From Oxalobacteraceae bacterium UBA5157 (GTDB taxonomy: Bacteria; Pseudomonadota; Gammaproteobacteria; Burkholderiales; Burkholderiaceae_D), in NCBI GenBank assembly GCA_002415335.1, contig DHXL01000116.1, forward strand, positions 1,675-9,608: DNA of 7,934 nucleotides, in the 5' to 3' direction. This document shows, in pieces, positions 6,230-7,934 of the stretch. The first letter of the stretch is position 1; each line of letters opens with the position of its first letter. Both the position numbers and the translations under genes were made by a program. The notes beneath the pieces were generated by a model that made no database searches, was not told the origin of the DNA, and was given only the letters and a program-made list of their open reading frames with translations.

Positions 6230-7566
6230 AATCCTATGTCGCCAGACGGGCCGCGCTGATCGCGCAGCTGCAAGCCAAGGGTGGCGGTGTCGCGATCATC
6301 CCGACCGCGCCCGAAGTACGCCGCAACAGCGATTCCGATTATCCATACCGGCACGATAGCTATTTCTACTATTTGTCGGGCTTCACCGAACCCGAAGCAG
6401 TGATCGTGCTAGCGGTCGGCAAGACCACGCAATCGATTCTGTTCTGCCGCGAAAAGAACATCGAACGCGAAATATGGGACGGCTTCCGCTATGGTCCCGA
6501 AGCGGCGCGCGCGACGTTCGGTTTCGATGCCGCCTTTCCGATCGCGGCCCTGGAGTTCGAAATGCCGAAGCTGATGGCGGACGCACCGGCGTTGCATTAC
6601 GCGCTCGGCAGCGACAGCAAGCTCGATGCGCAGGTGCAGACCTGGCTGGCGGCGGTGCGCATGCAGGCCCGCGCCGGCATCACCGCGCCGACCACGGTGC
6701 ATGACATACAGGTGCCGTTGAATGAAATGCGGCTGACCAAGGATGCCGGTGAAATCGCGATCATGCAGCGCGCAGCCGCCATCTCATCGGAAGCGCATGC
6801 GCGCGCGATGCGCGTCTCGCGTCCCGGCCTGACCGAATACCAGATCGAAGCCGAGCTGCTGCATGAATTCCGCAAGAATGGTTCCGACTTCCCGGCCTAC
6901 ACTTCGATCGTCGCCACCGGCGCCAATGCCTGCGTGCTGCACTATCGAGCCGGCAGCTCGGTCCTGCAGGACGGCGACCTGGTGCTGATCGATGCCGGTT
7001 GCGAATTCGATGGCTATGCATCGGACATCACGCGCACCTACCCGGCCAACGGGATCTTTTCCGGGCCGCAAAAGGAATTGTACGAGATCGTCCTGGCGGC
7101 GCAGGCTGTGGCGATCGCCGCGATCAAGCCGGGCAGGACTTTCATCGAGGGCCACGACGCGGCGGTGCGCGTGCTGACGCAAGGCATGCTCGACACCGGC
7201 TTGCTCGACACGAACAAAGTCGGCTTGCTGGACGACGCCATCGCGAAAGGCGACTACCGCCAGTTCTACATGCATCGCACCGGACACTGGATCGGCATGG
7301 ACGTGCATGACGTCGGCGACTATCGCGAACCGGCCGCCGGCGCGCCGGACGGGAAGGAAAAGCCGTGGCGCGTGCTGCAAGCCGGCATGGTGCTGACGGT
7401 CGAGCCCGGCATCTACGTGCGCCCTGCGCCGGGGGTTCCCGAGCGCTACTGGAACATCGGCATCCGCATCGAAGACGACGCGCGGGTGACTGCTGACGGC
7501 TGCGACATCCTGAGCCATGCCGCGCCCAAGACGGTGGCTGAAATCGAAGCCGTGATGAAGCATTAG
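6226..7566 (+). CDS. pepP: Xaa-Pro aminopeptidase (aminopeptidase P, M24B)
   Basis: PepP removes an N-terminal residue that precedes proline, a cytosolic peptide-turnover step that needs two Mn2+ ions. The 446-residue length matches E. coli PepP (about 440). The N-terminal aminopeptidase P domain (about 1-140) includes NSDSDYPYRHDSYFYYLSGF. The C-terminal pita-bread catalytic domain (about 170-440) carries all five metal ligands: Asp256 (LIDAG) and Asp267 (SDITRTYPANG), His354 (TGHWIGMDVHDVGDY), Glu393 (TVEPGIY) and Glu416 (GIRIEDD). His239 (VLHYR), His350 and His361 match further active-site histidines of the family. The ATG lies inside the murU stop (4-base overlap) and there is only a weak GAAAG upstream, so translation probably depends on ribosomes finishing murU. 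The likely ubiH gene starts 12 bases after the stop; pepP-ubiH adjacency is common in proteobacteria. No broken or missing residues are seen. Confidence 0.97.
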   Translation: MKSYVARRAALIAQLQAKGGGVAIIPTAPEVRRNSDSDYPYRHDSYFYYLSGFTEPEAVIVLAVGKTTQSILFCREKNIEREIWDGFRYGPEAARATFGFDAAFPIAALEFEMPKLMADAPALHYALGSDSKLDAQVQTWLAAVRMQARAGITAPTTVHDIQVPLNEMRLTKDAGEIAIMQRAAAISSEAHARAMRVSRPGLTEYQIEAELLHEFRKNGSDFPAYTSIVATGANACVLHYRAGSSVLQDGDLVLIDAGCEFDGYASDITRTYPANGIFSGPQKELYEIVLAAQAVAIAAIKPGRTFIEGHDAAVRVLTQGMLDTGLLDTNKVGLLDDAIAKGDYRQFYMHRTGHWIGMDVHDVGDYREPAAGAPDGKEKPWRVLQAGMVLTVEPGIYVRPAPGVPERYWNIGIRIEDDARVTADGCDILSHAAPKTVAEIEAVMKH

Positions 7567-7578
7567 TTGGCTTCGCCG

Positions 7579-7934
7579 ATGAACGCTGCCTCCACCGATT
7601 TCGAGATCGCGATCTGCGGCGCCGGACCGGTCGGCCTCGCGCTGGCCGCGTTGCTGGTTCAGCGTGGACTGGCGCCGGCGCGGATCGTCGTGATCGATGC
7701 CAAGACGCTGGAACAGGCGGCGCAGGACCCGCGTTCGATCGCACTGTCTTACGGCAGCCGGCAAATCCTCGAGGAAGTGCGCGCCTGGCCGCTCGGCGCG
7801 CAGGCGATTCATCAAATCCACGTCTCGCGCCGCGGCCACTTCGGCCGCACGCTGATCGATCGCCATGATTACGCACTGCCGGCGCTGGGCTATGTGACGC
7901 GTTACGGCGCGCTGGTGACGGCACTCGCGGCCGC
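7579..7934 (+). CDS. ubiH: UbiH-type FAD-dependent monooxygenase, N-terminal part only
   Basis: UbiH hydroxylates a polyprenyl-phenol intermediate in aerobic ubiquinone synthesis, using FAD, NAD(P)H and oxygen. Only 118 codons of a protein usually near 400 residues lie in the window. The start of the Rossmann FAD-binding domain is clear: EIAICGAGPVGLALAALL (9-26) with its GxGxxG, then IVVIDAK (40-46) ending the second beta strand with the acidic residue. DPRSIALSYGSRQIL follows, a UbiH/UbiF/VisC-family signature, and then HVSRRGHFGRTLI and LGYVTRYGAL, which resemble UbiH in particular. ATG 7579 is the assumed start; a TTG at 7567, directly after the pepP stop and in frame, would add four residues and has a modest GAAG upstream. 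The frame stays open to the edge. Position after pepP supports UbiH over sister hydroxylases such as UbiF or UbiI. Confidence 0.88.
   Translation, partial: MNAASTDFEIAICGAGPVGLALAALLVQRGLAPARIVVIDAKTLEQAAQDPRSIALSYGSRQILEEVRAWPLGAQAIHQIHVSRRGHFGRTLIDRHDYALPALGYVTRYGALVTALAA

Noticed and set aside
6784..7866. A 360-codon open frame on the minus strand opposite pepP and ubiH
   Set aside because: It lies antisense to two confidently identified enzymes, has an Arg/Asp/His/Val-rich composition typical of reverse-frame reading of GC-rich genes, and shows no family motif.

Overview
This window looks like chromosomal DNA of a betaproteobacterium, most likely order Burkholderiales and perhaps Oxalobacteraceae. 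The placement is inferred from gene order, moderately high GC and protein character; no marker gene here fixes the genus. It is densely coded core-genome sequence. I see no mobile element, CRISPR array, RNA gene, phage gene or defence gene, and no gene-free stretch longer than about 110 bases.

Left half (1-4331, minus strand): an outer-membrane biogenesis operon in the order lptD, surA, pdxA. LptD is the beta-barrel that inserts LPS into the outer membrane. SurA is the periplasmic chaperone that helps fold outer-membrane proteins, LptD among them. PdxA is the pyridoxal phosphate biosynthesis dehydrogenase and runs off the left edge. This order is the same as in E. coli. The two gaps are 23 and 28 bases, and each holds a very short reading frame whose stop overlaps the next gene's start.

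Centre (4332-4441): a 110-base divergent intergenic region. Its AT-rich core contains a perfect TATAAT on the minus strand, facing lptD.

Right half (4442-7934, plus strand): a sugar kinase of the aminoglycoside-phosphotransferase fold (amgK-like), a sugar-1-phosphate nucleotidyltransferase (murU-like), Xaa-Pro aminopeptidase (pepP) and the start of a UbiH-type flavin monooxygenase that runs off the right edge. AmgK and MurU together convert recycled MurNAc to UDP-MurNAc, bypassing the early de novo steps of peptidoglycan synthesis. The last three genes are tightly packed: murU and pepP overlap by 4 bases and ubiH starts 12 bases after pepP.

Taken together, the window joins LPS export and outer-membrane protein folding on one side with peptidoglycan salvage on the other, followed by housekeeping genes for peptide turnover and ubiquinone synthesis. 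I found no convincing undescribed system. The points most worth checking are the two-cysteine LptD, an Asn at an expected metal-ligand Asp position in MurU, and the mini reading frames at the lptD-surA and surA-pdxA junctions.
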